Source of the DNA: a bacterium | GTDB taxonomy: Bacteria > Desulfobacterota > GWC2-55-46 | NCBI GenBank assembly: GCA_027310325.1 | Contig: DAIDBB010000598.1 | Coordinates: 1-8,072, forward strand | Length of the DNA stretch: 8,072 nucleotides | Reading direction: 5' to 3' | Shown: positions 1 to 5,605 of the stretch, piece after piece | Layout: each line of letters opens with the position of its first letter | Numbering within the stretch: position 1 is the first letter of the stretch | Translations under genes and position numbers: made by a program | Notes under the pieces: model-generated | Databases searched by the model: none | Seen by the model: the letters and a program-made list of their open reading frames with translations, nothing else | What the model was told of the DNA's origin: nothing

Positions 1-25
1 GAGCCAGGATCAAACTCTCCAATTA
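1..25 (-). rRNA. rrs: 16S ribosomal RNA, 5' end only
   Basis: Read on the minus strand, this stretch gives the near-universal 16S start, AGAGTTTGATCCTGGCTC (the site of the common 27F primer), preceded by AATTGG. By comparison with the E. coli 16S 5' end (AAATTGAAGAG...) the mature end should lie near position 25. The rest of the gene continues beyond the left edge. The tandem promoters and boxB/boxA leader upstream on the same strand support a genuine rRNA operon. The fragment is too short to assign a taxon. Confidence 0.95.
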
Positions 26-83
26 AAACTACATGTTGTAAAGGTTTTTAAAGGTTGACAGGTTTGACTGTGCTTGCTATTTA

Positions 84-113
84 GTTTTCAAAGAACAGAT
101 CTTTCGTGATCTG
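84..113 (-). promoter_or_regulatory. rRNA leader antitermination site (boxB hairpin followed by boxA)
   Basis: On the minus strand a perfect 6-bp hairpin, CAGATC-ACGAAA-GATCTG (113 to 96), is followed directly by GTTCTTTGAAAAC (96 to 84). The second element closely resembles the rRNA-leader boxA sequence (TGCTCTTTAACAA in E. coli, GTTCTTTGAAAAC-like in many other bacteria). The order boxB then boxA between promoter and 16S gene is the one found in rrn leaders, where NusB, S10 and other Nus factors assemble to suppress Rho termination. BoxA is recognised from its sequence. The boxB role is inferred from position, since boxB sequence is not conserved. Confidence 0.75.
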
Positions 114-127
114 CAGTGCAGACTCAC

Positions 128-164
128 TCATTTTAATTTTAACACTTGGCACATCAGGTGTCAA
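128..164 (-). promoter_or_regulatory. rRNA operon promoter P2 (sigma70 type)
   Basis: On the minus strand there is a perfect -35 TTGACA (164-159), a 17-bp spacer (158-142) and a -10 TAAAAT (141-136). Transcription should start near 128-129, about 100 nt before the 16S 5' end and just ahead of the boxB/boxA leader. Consensus hexamers at optimal spacing, placed directly before the leader, make this the proximal rrn promoter. Confidence 0.85.
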
Positions 165-197
165 GGTAATATAAGGAGTGTTCCGAACCGCAGCGAG

Positions 198-270
198 ATT
201 TATGATTATATATTATCCGAAAAATATGTCAAGAGAAAAAATAATCAAAAACCACTTTTTTTTAAAAACC
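198..270 (-). promoter_or_regulatory. rRNA operon promoter P1 with A/T-rich upstream element
   Basis: A second full-consensus promoter lies 68 bp upstream of P2: -35 TTGACA (232-227), 16-bp spacer (226-211), -10 TATAAT (210-205), start near 198. The stretch from 233 to about 270 is almost purely A and T, with runs of A and T that fit an UP element binding the alpha-subunit C-terminal domains, although no exact consensus is claimed. Tandem promoters of this sort are typical of rRNA operons. The region also fills the gap after tyrS, where no strong terminator is seen. Confidence 0.8.
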
Positions 271-276
271 TTAATT

Positions 277-1479
277 TCAGGAAAAAATCACCTTTTTAAA
301 GGATCTTTTTCCTACCTGGAGAAGGGCCTCCTTATTGGTCGAAACCTCTGCCTTTGGATCGACGACCTTCTCGCCGTTAACCTTAACTCCACCCTGCTCG
401 ATGAGCCTTCTCGCCTCCGACGTGCTCTTTAATAGCCCCGCCTTGACCATTACCCTGGGGAGCCACATCGCATCCCCCTCCGCTGCAATACTTACCTCCT
501 CTATCTCTGTCGGCGTCTCCTTCTTGCTGAATAGAGACCTGAAATCCTCTGCGGCCTTTTCGGCCTTGTCCCTACCCCAGAAGCGATCGACCAGTTCGTA
601 GGCGAGCGCCTCCTTGGCCTCCTTCGGGTGGACCTTCCCGGCCTTTATCTCATCCATCCTATCCTTCGGCGCGCTGCTTACAAGCTCGTAGTACCGCATC
701 ATGAGCTCATCCGATATCGACATGACCTTGCCGTAGATCTCGCCCGGAGGCTCGGCTATCCCTATATAGTTGCAGTAGGACTTGCTCATCTTCTGTACCC
801 CGTCGAGCCCTTCGAGGAGCGGCATAGTTAATACTACCTGAGGCTCCTGGCCCATGTCCCTCTGGAGTTCCCTGCCGACAAGAAGATTAAAGAGCTGGTC
901 CGTGCCGCCGAGCTCAACGTCGGCCTTCAACACAACCGAGTCGTACCCCTGTATGAGCGGGTAGAGAAACTCGTGAATGGCTATGGGACGGCCCTCCTTG
1001 TAGCGCTTGTGGAAGTCGTCCCTCTCGAGCATCCTCGCAACCGTATACCTCGACGCGAGCCTTATGAGGTCCTCCGTCGTAAGCCGTTCGGTCCATTCGC
1101 TATTGAATACGACCTCGGTCTTTTTCTCATCGAGTATCTTAAAGACCTGTGAGGTATAGGTCTTCGCGTTCCTGTCGACATCCTCGCGCGGAAGGGGCTT
1201 CCTTGTTTCGGACTTCCCGGAAGGGTCTCCTATCATGCCGGTAAAGTCCCCAATGAGGAGCAGCACATGGTGGCCGAGGTCCTGGAAGACCTTAAGTTCC
1301 TGTATAAGGACCGTGTGTCCCAGGTGTAGGTCAGGCGCCGTCGGATCGAAACCGGCCTTCACGCGAAGCGGTGTTCCCTTTTCGAGCTTCTTTAAAAGCT
1401 CGGCTTCGCTTATGATATTGAAGGCGCGCCTTTTTATCGCCTCAAGCTGTTTTCTGGGGTCGAGCATCCTCGTTATCAT
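277..1479 (-). CDS. tyrS: Tyrosyl-tRNA synthetase
   Basis: This cytoplasmic class I aminoacyl-tRNA synthetase joins tyrosine to tRNA-Tyr using ATP. The 400-residue product matches the family length. It has the HIGH signature as HLGH (residues 52-55, in FDPTAPDLHLGHTVL), the tyrosine-pocket stretches YPLIQGYDS (from residue 173) and GGTDQ (191-195), and KMSKS (230-234). An S4 RNA-binding domain follows at about 335-395 (EARRLIEQGGVKVNGEKV). The HLGH/KMSKS form of about 400 residues is the TyrZ-like subtype rather than the E. coli TyrS subtype, judging by the motifs. The ATG at 1479 has a weak GGGA ribosome site; the ATG four codons in (1467) is possible but its GAGG touches the start codon. 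It lies 29 bp after ymdB and is probably cotranscribed with it. A perfect palindrome occupies that junction. Confidence 0.97.
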   Translation of the reverse strand: MITRMLDPRKQLEAIKRRAFNIISEAELLKKLEKGTPLRVKAGFDPTAPDLHLGHTVLIQELKVFQDLGHHVLLLIGDFTGMIGDPSGKSETRKPLPREDVDRNAKTYTSQVFKILDEKKTEVVFNSEWTERLTTEDLIRLASRYTVARMLERDDFHKRYKEGRPIAIHEFLYPLIQGYDSVVLKADVELGGTDQLFNLLVGRELQRDMGQEPQVVLTMPLLEGLDGVQKMSKSYCNYIGIAEPPGEIYGKVMSISDELMMRYYELVSSAPKDRMDEIKAGKVHPKEAKEALAYELVDRFWGRDKAEKAAEDFRSLFSKKETPTEIEEVSIAAEGDAMWLPRVMVKAGLLKSTSEARRLIEQGGVKVNGEKVVDPKAEVSTNKEALLQVGKRSFKKVIFS

Positions 1480-1491
1480 GGCAGTCCCGTC

Positions 1492-1514
1492 ATGTAAGGG
1501 CCGGGCCCTTACAT
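1492..1514. repeat. Perfect 23-bp palindrome at the ymdB/tyrS junction
   Basis: Arms of 11 bp, ATGTAAGGGCC and GGCCCTTACAT, flank a single central G (1503). As RNA the sequence can form a 9-10-bp stem with a 3-5-nt loop. It includes the last ymdB codon and its TAA stop, and ends 12 nt before the tyrS start codon. No T-tract follows on the minus strand, so it is not an intrinsic terminator. Possible roles are an mRNA-stabilising or processing hairpin, a translational control element, or a binding site for a dimeric protein. The structure is seen directly; the role is unknown. Confidence 0.85.
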
Positions 1515-2324
1515 CGGCATCTTAATCCTTTCTATCCTGATGGCCTTGCCGTCCGCGGCGTTGACCGTGACGACCACGCCCTGGAGCTCGACGTCTTTTG
1601 TGGCGACATCGAACTTTACGGGCATCTGGGTCGTGAACCTCTGGAGTATTATGTCCTTACGCATCCCTATGACCGAGTCCATCGGCCCGGTCATCCCGGC
1701 GTCCGTTATGAAGGCAGCGCCGTTCGTGAGTATCCGCTCGTCGGAGGTCTGGACATGCGTGTGAGTGCCTATGACGGCGCTCACGCTACCGTCTAAGTGC
1801 CAGCCTATGGCGGCCTTCTCAGAGGTCGTCTCGGCGTGGATGTCCACGACTATTACAGGGGTCTTTTCCCGGAGCTTATCTACGGCCTCTTTCCCCACCC
1901 TGAACGGGCAGTCGAGGGCCTCCATGAAGACCCGGCCGCAGAGGTTTACGACCCCCACCTTTACCCCCGAAGGGCACTCAAAGACCGTTGTTCCGCTGCC
2001 CGGTGAATTGGGCGGATAGTTGGCCGGCCTTATGAGATTCGGGTGTGCGCCTATGTAGTCGTAAATCTCTTTCTTGTCCCAGATGTGGTTCCCTGAGGTG
2101 ACGACGTCTATCTGTAGCCCCTTAAGCTCCTCTGCTATCTCCGGGGTTATGCCGAACCCGCCGGCAGCGTTCTCGCCGTTGGCTATTATGATATCGGGCA
2201 TATGGCGCCCGGCCAGCTTCGGAAGGAGCTCCCTTACCGCAAGCCTTCCGGGCTTTCCGATGACGTCGCCGATAAAAAGTATCTTCGCTTCATGAGCCAT
2301 CTTTATACCGTCGGAGTTTCCCAT
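1509..2324 (-). CDS. ymdB: YmdB-type metallophosphoesterase (TIGR00282 family)
   Basis: The 271-residue product carries the ligands of the calcineurin-like di-metal site: D20 (ILFIGDVIG), E51 (ANGENAAGG), N79-H80 (TSGNHIWD), H163 (VDIHAETTSEK) and H188/H190 (IGTHTHVQTSDE). The family ending (ITDAGMTGPMDSVIGM) is intact. Characterised relatives in Bacillus (YmdB) and Deinococcus hydrolyse 2',3'-cyclic nucleotides. Placement beside RNase Y is recurrent in bacteria and suggests a shared role in RNA turnover or signalling. The chosen ATG is 6 nt past the rny stop, with AAGG four bases upstream. The ATG at 2300 gives the more usual family N-terminus (AKILFIGD close to the start) but has a weaker ribosome site. 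Probably cotranscribed with rny and tyrS. Confidence 0.93.
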   Translation of the reverse strand: MGNSDGIKMAHEAKILFIGDVIGKPGRLAVRELLPKLAGRHMPDIIIANGENAAGGFGITPEIAEELKGLQIDVVTSGNHIWDKKEIYDYIGAHPNLIRPANYPPNSPGSGTTVFECPSGVKVGVVNLCGRVFMEALDCPFRVGKEAVDKLREKTPVIVVDIHAETTSEKAAIGWHLDGSVSAVIGTHTHVQTSDERILTNGAAFITDAGMTGPMDSVIGMRKDIILQRFTTQMPVKFDVATKDVELQGVVVTVNAADGKAIRIERIKMPM

Positions 2325-2330
2325 AAGGCC

Positions 2331-3899
2331 TTACTTCGCGAATTCGGTGGCCCTTGATTCCCTTATGACGGTAACCTTTATCTGGCCGGGATAGCTCAAT
2401 TCCTTCTCGATCTTTTTGGCGATGTCCTTGGCGAGCACCACCGCCGCGTCGTCGGAGATCGTCTGGTTCTCTACAAGGACCCTTATCTCGCGGCCGGCCT
2501 GGAGCGCGTAGGACTTATCGACCCCGGGGAAGCTCTTGGCGATCTTCTCGAGGTCATCGAGGCGCTTTACGTACGTCTCAAGCATCTCTTTTCTCGCCCC
2601 GGGCCTTGCTGCCGAGAGCGTATCCGCCGCCTGGACGAGGACGCCGAGGATCGAGTCCGGGTTGTCGTCGTGGTGCTGTCCTATCGCGGCCACTATCTTC
2701 GGGGACTCGCCGTACTTCTTCGCCATGTCAGCCCCGATCGTTGCGTGGGGCCCCTCGACCTCGTGGTCTACGGCCTTGCCGATGTCGTGGAGGAGCCCTG
2801 CCCTGCGGGCGGTCTTGGTCGGAAGCCCCAGCTCGGAAGCCATGACGCCGCAGATGAACGCCACCTCCAGCGAGTGGGCGTAGACGTTCTGCGCGTAGCT
2901 CGTCCTGAACTTAAGGCGCCCGATGAGCTTCTGTATCTCCTTATGGATGCCGTGGAGGCCGGTGTCGAATATCGCCCTTTCGCCGGCCTCCATTATCGCC
3001 TGGTTTATCTCGGTCTCGACCTTGGAGACGATCTCTTCGATCCTCGAGGGATGAATACGCCCGTCGGTTATGAGCCGCTCGAGGGAAATCTTGGCGATCT
3101 CCCTCCTTACCGGGTTGTGGCCGGAGAGTATCACGGCCTCGGGAGTGTCGTCTATTATGATGTCTATGCCGGTGGCGGCCTCTATGGCGCGGATGTTCCT
3201 GCCTTCCCTGCCGATGATCCTGCCCTTCATCTCGTCGTTAGGAAGGTTAACTACGGAAACCGTCCTTTCGGCCACGTACTCGCCGGAGTACCTCTGTATG
3301 GCAAGCGCGATTATCTCCTTGGCCTTCTTGTCGGCCTCGGCCCTGGTCTCCTCTTCAATCCTCTTAAGGTATTTGCCGGCCTCAAGCTTGGCCTCGTTCT
3401 CCATGTTTTCGAGAAGAAGCCTTTTCGCCTCCTCTGACGAGATGCCCGAGAGCGTCTCAAGCTTGGCCTTCTGCTCGGCGACTATCCCGGCGAGGCTGTC
3501 CTCGGTCTCCTTAATCTTCTTTTCCTGAAGGGCGATGTTCTTTTCCTTCTTAAGGAACTCCGCTTCCTTGCGGTCTATTGATTCGAACTTCTTGTCGAGG
3601 TTCTCCTCCTTCTGCTCTACCCTCTTTTCCAGAGACTGGAGATCCTTTCTCCTGTCGCGGGTCTCCTTCTCGAACTCCATCTTCCCCTGGTACACTATGT
3701 CCTTGGCCTGGAGCTCGGCCTCTTTCCGGATGTTCTCGGCCTCTTTCTTCGCCTCGTTCACGATAGAAGCGGCCGAGTTCCTCCCCGCCTCAAGGCTAGT
3801 CTCTTCCATCTTCCTTCTTGTTACGTAGCCCACCCCGACGCCTATAAGGATAGAAATGACCGCTATGAACGCGACAATTATCGTTATCGATGTGCCCAT
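2331..3899 (-). CDS. rny: Ribonuclease Y (membrane-anchored endoribonuclease)
   Basis: RNase Y starts decay of many mRNAs by internal cleavage at the inner membrane. From the ATG at 3899 the product has 522 residues, close to the usual 520. It has one N-terminal membrane helix (about 4-26), a long charged coiled coil (about 30-190), a KH RNA-binding domain (about 212-275, with GRIIGREG at 226-233) and an HD metal-dependent hydrolase domain. The HD domain has H342, the catalytic H371-D372 (LLHDIGK), H409-H410 and D426. The terminal KVTVIRESRATEFAK is typical of the family. An in-frame GTG at 3920 would add seven residues, but AAGGGG upstream of the ATG and the family N-terminus favour 3899. 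The gene begins 127 nt after fthC, a GC-rich gap that holds a CGGCG/CGCCG palindrome and no clear promoter. It is followed closely by ymdB. Confidence 0.96.
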   Translation of the reverse strand: MGTSITIIVAFIAVISILIGVGVGYVTRRKMEETSLEAGRNSAASIVNEAKKEAENIRKEAELQAKDIVYQGKMEFEKETRDRRKDLQSLEKRVEQKEENLDKKFESIDRKEAEFLKKEKNIALQEKKIKETEDSLAGIVAEQKAKLETLSGISSEEAKRLLLENMENEAKLEAGKYLKRIEEETRAEADKKAKEIIALAIQRYSGEYVAERTVSVVNLPNDEMKGRIIGREGRNIRAIEAATGIDIIIDDTPEAVILSGHNPVRREIAKISLERLITDGRIHPSRIEEIVSKVETEINQAIMEAGERAIFDTGLHGIHKEIQKLIGRLKFRTSYAQNVYAHSLEVAFICGVMASELGLPTKTARRAGLLHDIGKAVDHEVEGPHATIGADMAKKYGESPKIVAAIGQHHDDNPDSILGVLVQAADTLSAARPGARKEMLETYVKRLDDLEKIAKSFPGVDKSYALQAGREIRVLVENQTISDDAAVVLAKDIAKKIEKELSYPGQIKVTVIRESRATEFAK

Positions 3900-4026
3900 T
3901 GTACTACTTCCCCTTTCCACCTGTATTTGAATAGATGGTACGGCAACCTCTTCCGTAGCGGCACGGCGCGCCGGGCCTTAATCCCGCTCACGGCCGCATC
4001 TACGCCGCTTTTTTTGGCCTGACTCT

Positions 4027-4608
4027 TTAACGGCCTATCTTTAAAATCCTTTTTTCGGTCACTATCGCCGTCACGCTAACGTCATGGGGCTCGACCGGCA
4101 AATCCTCTTTCAAGACCTGAAACTCGTAAGCGAGCGCTACGATGGGGCATCCAAGGCCCTTCAGAGCCCTGTCGTAATAACCCTTGCCGTAGCCGAGCCT
4201 CCCGCCCTTCATGTCAAACGCCGCACCCGGCACTACGATAAGGTCGAAGCCGTCCGGCTCCGCCGCCGTCCCCTCTTCCCCGGGCTCGGGTATGTCGTAG
4301 GACCCTGTCGCAAGGTCCTTAAGGTCCCGGACGCTGAAGAACGCCAGATGCCTCTTACCGCCCCTTATCACCCTCGGATAAGCGACCTTCTTACCGGCCT
4401 TAACGGCCCTCTGGAATATCTCGTCCGTCAGTACCTCGTTCTGGAAGCTCGAATAAAGCGAAAAACTTCTTGCGGAAGCGTAGAATTCCGATTCGATGAA
4501 CCTTTTCTGGGCCCTGCCGCTCAACGCGTAAACTTCTTCGAAGGCCATGGCGCGGCGCATCTCGAGGAGCTCTTTTCTAAGATTCTCCTTCGCAAAAGAC
4601 TTCTGCAT
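4027..4608 (-). CDS. fthC: 5-formyltetrahydrofolate cyclo-ligase
   Basis: This cytoplasmic enzyme (5-FCL, also methenyltetrahydrofolate synthetase or YgfA) uses ATP to convert 5-formyl-THF to 5,10-methenyl-THF, returning the inhibitory folate to the one-carbon pool. The 193-residue product has the N-terminal LRKELLEMRR helix, a PGAAFD segment at 127-132, the G-rich substrate/ATP loop GRLGYGKGYYDR at 136-147, and the C-terminal HDV (175-177) before VTEKRIL. Length and motifs are complete. The start is unusual: AAAGGG touches the ATG with no spacer, but the next ATG (codon 17) would remove the conserved N-terminal helix. Lying downstream of zapA and a 6S-like RNA, it occupies the place that ygfA holds in Proteobacteria, where it can be cotranscribed with 6S RNA. 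Confidence 0.95.
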   Translation of the reverse strand: MQKSFAKENLRKELLEMRRAMAFEEVYALSGRAQKRFIESEFYASARSFSLYSSFQNEVLTDEIFQRAVKAGKKVAYPRVIRGGKRHLAFFSVRDLKDLATGSYDIPEPGEEGTAAEPDGFDLIVVPGAAFDMKGGRLGYGKGYYDRALKGLGCPIVALAYEFQVLKEDLPVEPHDVSVTAIVTEKRILKIGR

Positions 4609-4749
4609 CCCTTTGGTTTTGGGAAGGAACAGGGGCGACGTGACGGGACTTGACTGGCTTCAGGACGGTACGGATATAGAAGGCGGCTCCAGGTGGAAAA
4701 ACCCGATGCCCCATGTAAAATATTTAACCGCGTGAAACGACCTTTCCAT

Positions 4750-4783
4750 AAAAAAGCTTGATTCTTATCGATAGAAATGAATC
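4750..4783 (-). terminator. Weak candidate terminator after the 6S-like RNA
   Basis: On the minus strand GATTC (4783-4779) and GAATC (4764-4760) enclose a near-palindrome centred on TATCGATA. Seven bases later comes a run of six T (4755-4750). The hairpin is A/T-rich and has internal mismatches, so it would be a weak intrinsic terminator. Its position, about 45-80 nt past the 3' arm of the RNA gene, would give a primary transcript of roughly 200 nt, which suits 6S RNA. No other terminator-like structure is seen before fthC, and readthrough into fthC is plausible. Confidence 0.3.
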
Positions 4784-4806
4784 TTATGATGATTTTATTT
4801 TTCTAA

Positions 4807-4840
4807 TCCGTCCGTCCGTCAAATATATCTTCCCCCCCCC
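4807..4840. repeat. Short simple repeats: TCCG tetranucleotide run and C9 homopolymer
   Basis: Positions 4807-4820 are three and a half copies of TCCG, and 4832-4840 are nine consecutive C (G on the RNA strand). The G tract is the 3' arm of the proposed closing stem of the 6S-like RNA. The TCCG copies read as GACG GACG GACG on the minus strand and overlap a weak promoter-like TTGACG (4822-4817) with TAAAAT 19 bp on (4797-4792), a possible start for fthC. Both tracts are prone to length change during replication or sequencing. Confidence 0.7.
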
Positions 4841-4950
4841 GCGCAAGCCGTGTTGAGGCAGATTTGAACCTGTCGAAACAGGTGGGCGCCTTTTAAACCG
4901 CTTTCAGCTTTCCCTCGGGGGGACCCGCTGGCCGACGGTCAGGGAAGGCT
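4829..4950 (-). ncRNA. ssrS: 6S RNA candidate (compact form)
   Basis: 6S RNA mimics an open promoter and sequesters sigma70-RNA polymerase. The locus is the classical one: same strand, after zapA and before fthC. A closing stem can form between CTTCCCT (4947-4941) and the G-tract plus AAG (4835-4829), with a second block GCGGGTC (4928-4922) to GGCTTGC (4849-4843). Resemblances to E. coli 6S are GCGGG..TCCCC near the 5' side, TTAAAA..GCG, a CACCT...AGGTTCAA hairpin (here ACCTGT-TTCG-ACAGGT, 4883-4868), and a GCCTGCGG-like 3' arm. The apical part is shorter than in E. coli 6S: about 120 nt in total against about 184. An upstream near-promoter (TTGCCG, 19 bp, TCTAAA) would start it near 4950. 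Identification rests on synteny and these motifs; a different structured RNA is possible. Confidence 0.6.
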
Positions 4951-4957
4951 CCCTCTT

Positions 4958-4977
4958 TTTAGAATGTTGGTTCTAAA
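4958..4977. repeat. Inverted repeat upstream of the 6S-like RNA
   Basis: TTTAGAA (4958-4964) and TTCTAAA (4971-4977) are perfect 7-bp arms around a 6-nt loop. The repeat lies between the zapA stop and the proposed RNA start and overlaps the likely -10 region of the RNA promoter (the minus strand contains TATATTTAGAACC and ATTCTAAAAAG). On the minus strand no T-tract follows, so it is not a zapA terminator of the standard kind. An operator for a dimeric regulator is possible. A further TTCTAA copy occurs at 4801-4806. Confidence 0.6.
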
Positions 4978-5020
4978 TATACCGGCAATCACGCGCATCG
5001 CAGGGGAGAAGAATTCCTTG

Positions 5021-5290
5021 TCAAACAAGTCTTTTGTCGATCTGAAGAGCGAGCTCTTCGGATTTTTCCCCCAGCCTTTCGAGTATCTCCTTTGTCTTAA
5101 TGGCCTCGCCGGCTATGTTGAGGGCGGCGAGAAGGGCCAGATCAAGGGTCGATACGGCCTTCGTGTTCTCCTTTACCTCCTCTATCTTATTGTTTAGGTA
5201 ATTTTCAATCGCGCGCATGCACTCTTCGTCTTCGTCGCTTTTAACAGTCAGCCTGTGGCCGCATATCTTAAGCTCTGTTACCTTCTTCAA
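5021..5290 (-). CDS. zapA: Cell division protein ZapA
   Basis: ZapA is a small cytoplasmic protein that bundles FtsZ protofilaments and stabilises the Z ring. The fold is recognisable from an N-terminal beta segment (VTELKICGHRLTVKSDEDEE), a helix with AIENYLNNKIEEV, and a C-terminal dimerising coiled coil that begins with the family signature LDLALLAALNIAGEAI. I chose a TTG start at 5290: it gives the usual short N-terminus before the first beta strand (89 residues) and has GAGGG four bases upstream. The first ATG in frame, at 5320, lacks a ribosome site and would overlap the preceding gene by 23 nt. With the TTG the gap is 7 nt, suggesting translational coupling. The 6S-like RNA follows downstream. 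Confidence 0.88.
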   Translation of the reverse strand: MKKVTELKICGHRLTVKSDEDEECMRAIENYLNNKIEEVKENTKAVSTLDLALLAALNIAGEAIKTKEILERLGEKSEELALQIDKRLV

Positions 5291-5297
5291 TGGTCCC

Positions 5298-5528
5298 TCA
5301 CGCGCTTTGAGTGAGCCCATGGAGTTTTTCGAGGAGCGTGTCCACTTTTTCCCTTACCTGGGCCTTTTCCCTGTCGAACTTCTTGACCCGTCCCCTAAGT
5401 TCCTCGAGTTCCCTTCCGCTCGCCTCAAGCGCCTCTTTGAGATCACTGTTTTCAGCCTTGAGCGTCTCGTAACCCTCAAGAACGCGGCTTATGCCATCTT
5501 CAAGCTTCTCGAATTTTTCAAGCGGCAT
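5298..5528 (-). CDS. Small coiled-coil protein, ZapB-like
   Basis: A 76-residue product begins MPLEKFEKLEDG and is almost entirely charged heptad-like helix (YETLKAENSDLKEALEASGRELEELRGRVKKFDREKAQVREKVDTLLEKL), a likely parallel coiled coil. ZapB-type proteins of this size bind ZapA and FtsZ at the division site, and position directly before zapA supports that role. Sequence alone is low-complexity, so the family is inferred from context. The frame is open up to an ATG at 5609, but the promoter upstream would start transcription at or beside that ATG. The ATG at 5528 is preceded by AAGGAGG (11 nt upstream), which favours the shorter protein. An ATG at 5594 and a GTG with GGGGGA before it are other options. 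Confidence 0.75.
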   Translation of the reverse strand: MPLEKFEKLEDGISRVLEGYETLKAENSDLKEALEASGRELEELRGRVKKFDREKAQVREKVDTLLEKLHGLTQSA

Positions 5529-5605
5529 TTCTTTCCGTTCCTCCTTGTCCAGGCGCCGAAGCCTTTCCAACACTCCCCCGCTTCCCGGACACATGACCCC
5601 GCTAA

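Noticed and set aside
55..83. Plus-strand TTGACA, 17-bp spacer, TATTTA
   Set aside because: It lies inside the rRNA leader, the -10 matches at only three positions, and no plus-strand gene follows. Most likely chance.
2670..3437. 255-residue open frame on the plus strand
   Set aside because: It is antisense to the HD/KH part of rny, has no recognisable motif, and the rny frame is unambiguous.
3900..4026. Separate promoter or small gene between fthC and rny
   Set aside because: The gap is GC-rich with a CGGCG/CGCCG palindrome but has no paired -35/-10 and no frame with a ribosome site.
4084..4653. 189-residue open frame on the plus strand
   Set aside because: It is a shadow of fthC on the opposite strand, with no family features.
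4660..4749. 29-codon minus-strand frame (MERSFHAVKYF...) between the RNA gene and fthC
   Set aside because: It has no ribosome site (a T-run precedes the ATG) and no recognisable features; length is compatible with chance.
4807..4840. CRISPR or larger tandem array
   Set aside because: Only three and a half TCCG units and one homopolymer; no repeat-spacer structure anywhere in the window.
4861..4890. tRNA-like T arm (GGTTCAAATC) in the 6S-like region
   Set aside because: The five bases either side of TTCAAAT do not pair as a T stem, and no acceptor or anticodon arm fits. tRNA-Sec was also considered and does not fit.
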